From positions 1 through 64,000 of the forward strand of contig NZ_CP060825.1 in assembly GCF_014489615.1 (NCBI RefSeq): DNA of 64,000 nt, read 5' to 3'. Source of the DNA: Streptomyces genisteinicus. Lineage in GTDB: Bacteria; Actinomycetota; Actinomycetes; Streptomycetales; Streptomycetaceae. The notes under the pieces were generated by a model. That model had not been told where the DNA came from. It did no database searches and saw only the letters and a program-made list of their open reading frames with translations. The position numbers and the translations under genes were made by a program. This document shows, piece by piece, positions 61,998 to 64,000 of the stretch (positions within the stretch are counted from its first letter, which is position 1; every line of letters starts with the position of its first letter).

Positions 61998-63221
61998 ATG
62001 AAGAAGCACCGCATCGTCGTCCTGGGCGCCGGATACGCCGGGGCCTACGCCGCAGGGAACCTGGCCCGCCGACTGTCGCCGGCCGACACCGAGATCACCG
62101 TCGTCAACGCCGCTCCCGACTTCGTCGAGAGGATGCGTCTCCATCAGCTCGCCGCCGGCCGGGACATCACGTTCCGCCCCCTCACCGAGGTGTTCGCGGG
62201 CACCGGCGTGCGGCTGCGGCTGGCGCGGGTCACCGGTGTCGACCCCGAGCGCAGGACGGTCGCCGTGACCGGCGAGGACCGCGGTGACGGTGACGACCGC
62301 AGTGACGGCGGTGACGGCGAGCTCGCGTACGACACGCTGCTCTACACACTGGGCAGCGCGGTCGCCGATCACGGCGTGCCCGGCGTGGCCGAGCACGCCT
62401 TCGACGTGGCGGGCCGCCCGTCGGCCCTGCGGCTGCGCGAGCGGCTGGCCGGTCTCGGCCCCGGCGGGACCGTGCTGGTCGTCGGCGAGGGGCTGACGGG
62501 CGTGGAGACCGCCACCGAGTTCGCCGAGGCGCGGCCCGATCTCTCCGTCGCTCTCGCCGCCCGCGGCGAACTCGGCGACGGGCTCTCCCCGCGGGCCCGC
62601 CGCCACCTGCGCCGGGCGTTCGACCGGCTCGGCGTCACCGTCCACGAGCACACCCCCGTCGAAGCGGTCGGACCGGGAGGGGCGAGCACCGCCGGCGGTG
62701 GCTCCGTCGCGGCCGATGTGACGGTGTGGGCTGCCGGTTTCGCCGTGAACCCCGTCGCGGCGGCCGCCGGCCTGGAGGTCACCGGCGACGGCCGGATCGT
62801 CGTCGACCGCACGATGCGCTCGGTGTCCCACCCGGACGTGTACGCCGCCGGTGACAGCGCCTGGGCCGTCGGGGCGAACGGCCGCCCGCTGCCGATGTCC
62901 TGCGCCTCCGCCGGCTTCACCACCATGCAGGCGACCGCCGCGATCATCGCTCGCCTGACCGGCGGCACGGTCCCGCTCGTCGGGCTGGCGCACTACGGGA
63001 ACCACATCAGCCTCGGGCGGCGCGACGCGATCTTCCAGATGGTGGACGGGGACGTCCGGTCGAAGTCCTGGTACCTGGGCGGCCGGACGGCCGCGCTGCT
63101 CAAGGCGGGAATCCTGAACGGCGCCGGGTGGAACATCGCCCATCCGACGTTCGGCAGGCCCGGACGGCGCAGGCGGACGGCCGTCGCGCCCGGCCCCACC
63201 GGCACTCGGGTCCCCGCTTAG
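61998..63221 (+). CDS. FAD/NAD(P)-dependent oxidoreductase (NDH-2-like)
   Basis: A 407-residue flavoprotein of the type-II NADH dehydrogenase-like fold. The FAD-binding start is RIVVLGAGYAGAYAAGNLARRL, the second nucleotide-binding motif is GTVLVVGEGLTGVETATEFAE, and the end has DVYAAGDSAWAV (FAD contact). A low-complexity Asp/Gly insert (EDRGDGDDRSDGGDGE) lies near residue 100. It may reduce quinones or act as a redox partner. The start at 61998 has AGGGAG upstream. A SigJ-type sigma gene follows 10 bp later, so the two form an operon. Confidence 0.86.
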   Translation: MKKHRIVVLGAGYAGAYAAGNLARRLSPADTEITVVNAAPDFVERMRLHQLAAGRDITFRPLTEVFAGTGVRLRLARVTGVDPERRTVAVTGEDRGDGDDRSDGGDGELAYDTLLYTLGSAVADHGVPGVAEHAFDVAGRPSALRLRERLAGLGPGGTVLVVGEGLTGVETATEFAEARPDLSVALAARGELGDGLSPRARRHLRRAFDRLGVTVHEHTPVEAVGPGGASTAGGGSVAADVTVWAAGFAVNPVAAAAGLEVTGDGRIVVDRTMRSVSHPDVYAAGDSAWAVGANGRPLPMSCASAGFTTMQATAAIIARLTGGTVPLVGLAHYGNHISLGRRDAIFQMVDGDVRSKSWYLGGRTAALLKAGILNGAGWNIAHPTFGRPGRRRRTAVAPGPTGTRVPA

Positions 63222-63231
63222 GCTTCCCCCC

Positions 63232-64000
63232 ATGGACAGCGCTGCGGTGGAGCGGTTCGAGGCGGGCAGGGGCCGGCTGGCCTCGCTCGCGTACCGTCTG
63301 CTCGGGTCGGCCGCCGACGCCGAGGACGCCGTGCAGGACGCGTTCCTGCGCTGGCAGGCGGCCGACCGCGAACGGGTCGAGGTGCCGGAGGCGTGGCTGA
63401 CCCGGGTCGTCACCCGTCTGTGCCTCGACCGGCTCCGCTCGGCGCGGATGCGCCACGAGCGGACCGCGGGCGCCTGGCTGCCCGAACCGCTCCTCGACGG
63501 CGACCCGATGCTGGGCCCCGCCGACACCTTCGAGCAGCGCGAATCCGTGTCCCTGGCCGTGCTGACCCTCATGGAGCGCCTCTCCCCCGTGGAGCGGGCC
63601 GTGTACGTGCTGCGTGAGGCCTTCGCGTACAGCCACGCGGAGATCGCCTCGATCCTGGACGTGACCGAGTCGGCGAGCCAGCAGCACCTCCACCGGGCGC
63701 GGAACCGGGTCGCCGCGGAGCGCCGCGGAGACGGGGGGACGGACCCCGCGGCCGCGCGGCGGGTGGTGGAGGAGTTCCTCGCGGCGGCCGTGTCGGGGCG
63801 CACGGAACGGCTCGTGGAGCTGCTGACGGACGACGTGACGGCCGTCTCCGACGGTGCGGGGCTGGCCAGGCGGCTGCTGCGGTACTCGTCGCGCGAGCGG
63901 GTGGCGTCCTTCGTGTCCGCCGGGTTCCGGCCCACTCCGGCGAAGCGCCGCCTGGCCGGGGGCACGCCCGCGCTGTACCTCGCCGCGCTGAACGGCTCCC
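63232..64000 (+). CDS. SigJ-type ECF sigma factor, truncated by the window end
   Basis: The first 256 residues of a sigma-70 family factor. Region 2 reads LASLAYRLLGSAADAEDAVQDAFLRW. Region 4 has LSPVERAVYVLREAFAYSHAEIASILDVTESASQQHLHRARNRV. After it comes the start of a SnoaL-like C-terminal domain (VEEFLAAAVSGRTERLVELLTDDVTAVSD), which defines the SigJ group. The C-terminal domain can regulate activity without a separate anti-sigma factor (family knowledge). It lies 10 bp after the flavin oxidoreductase gene, and the pair probably responds to oxidants. No stop before the end of the window. Confidence 0.88.
   Translation, partial: MDSAAVERFEAGRGRLASLAYRLLGSAADAEDAVQDAFLRWQAADRERVEVPEAWLTRVVTRLCLDRLRSARMRHERTAGAWLPEPLLDGDPMLGPADTFEQRESVSLAVLTLMERLSPVERAVYVLREAFAYSHAEIASILDVTESASQQHLHRARNRVAAERRGDGGTDPAAARRVVEEFLAAAVSGRTERLVELLTDDVTAVSDGAGLARRLLRYSSRERVASFVSAGFRPTPAKRRLAGGTPALYLAALNGS

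Noticed and set aside
61923..63965. Long minus-strand frame opposite the flavoprotein and sigma genes
   Set aside because: Shadow of two well-recognised plus-strand genes.
1..64000. tRNA, rRNA and riboswitch genes
   Set aside because: A visual scan for cloverleaf-like sequence or conserved rRNA and riboswitch motifs gave nothing convincing. A covariance search would be needed to exclude small RNAs.

Overview
The window is very GC-rich. It has strong G/C third-position codon bias, GTG and TTG starts, AGGAGG-type ribosome binding sites, rare TTA codons and many Streptomyces families (AfsR/SARP regulator, SigK/RskA-like pair, MmyB-like regulators, DUF6411, DUF5713, DUF5825, MXAN_6230/SCO0854 family). 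It is most likely a Streptomyces chromosome. The left end carries decayed helicase fragments, insertion-sequence debris and many orphan hypothetical genes, which suggests a chromosome-arm accessory region. No rRNA, tRNA or CRISPR array was seen.

Left part (1-17.4 kb): a helicase pseudogene, four hypothetical genes including a DUF6193 protein, an SMI1-like remnant, an IS5-type transposase remnant, a small secreted protein, a large SARP/NB-ARC/TPR regulator with three TTA codons, a second helicase scrap, a MarR/nitroreductase divergon with two matching operators, a hypothetical/Imm32-like pair, a MerR regulator, an ATP-grasp protein, and an NADP-oxidoreductase/XRE divergon.

Middle-left (17.4-34.5 kb): an IS110 element with a structured non-coding end; a four-gene minus-strand locus (membrane protein, two P-loop ATPases, RING+TerD-like protein); an ABC exporter operon ending in its TetR regulator and headed by a 26-bp palindrome; a RibD-like reductase; a DUF6411 protein; a SigK-RskA-like pair with a secreted DUF4394 protein; a serine-kinase-type ATPase; and a secreted His/Trp/Lys-rich repeat protein.

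Middle-right (34.9-41.2 kb): an apparent ribosomal-peptide (RiPP) cluster. Its order is MFS exporter, S9 peptidase, a 39-residue precursor-like gene, a cobalamin-binding radical SAM enzyme of the peptide-maturation type, and DUF5825. The first gene carries two TTA codons, the precursor has an exceptional ribosome binding site, and a hairpin follows the precursor. This is the strongest candidate for an undescribed system.

Right part (41.4-64 kb): an alcohol dehydrogenase/XRE divergon, an M23 peptidase, a cytochrome P450 preceded by a 9-bp tandem repeat, an ABC exporter coupled to two small ORFs, a DUF4246 oxygenase-like protein, a GlxA-type regulator, GAPDH, a DUF1232 protein, a polyprenyl synthetase, an alpha/beta hydrolase with an HTH gene, several small proteins, a LOG-family protein, an ArsR-like regulator, and a flavin oxidoreductase followed by a SigJ-type sigma factor cut by the window end.
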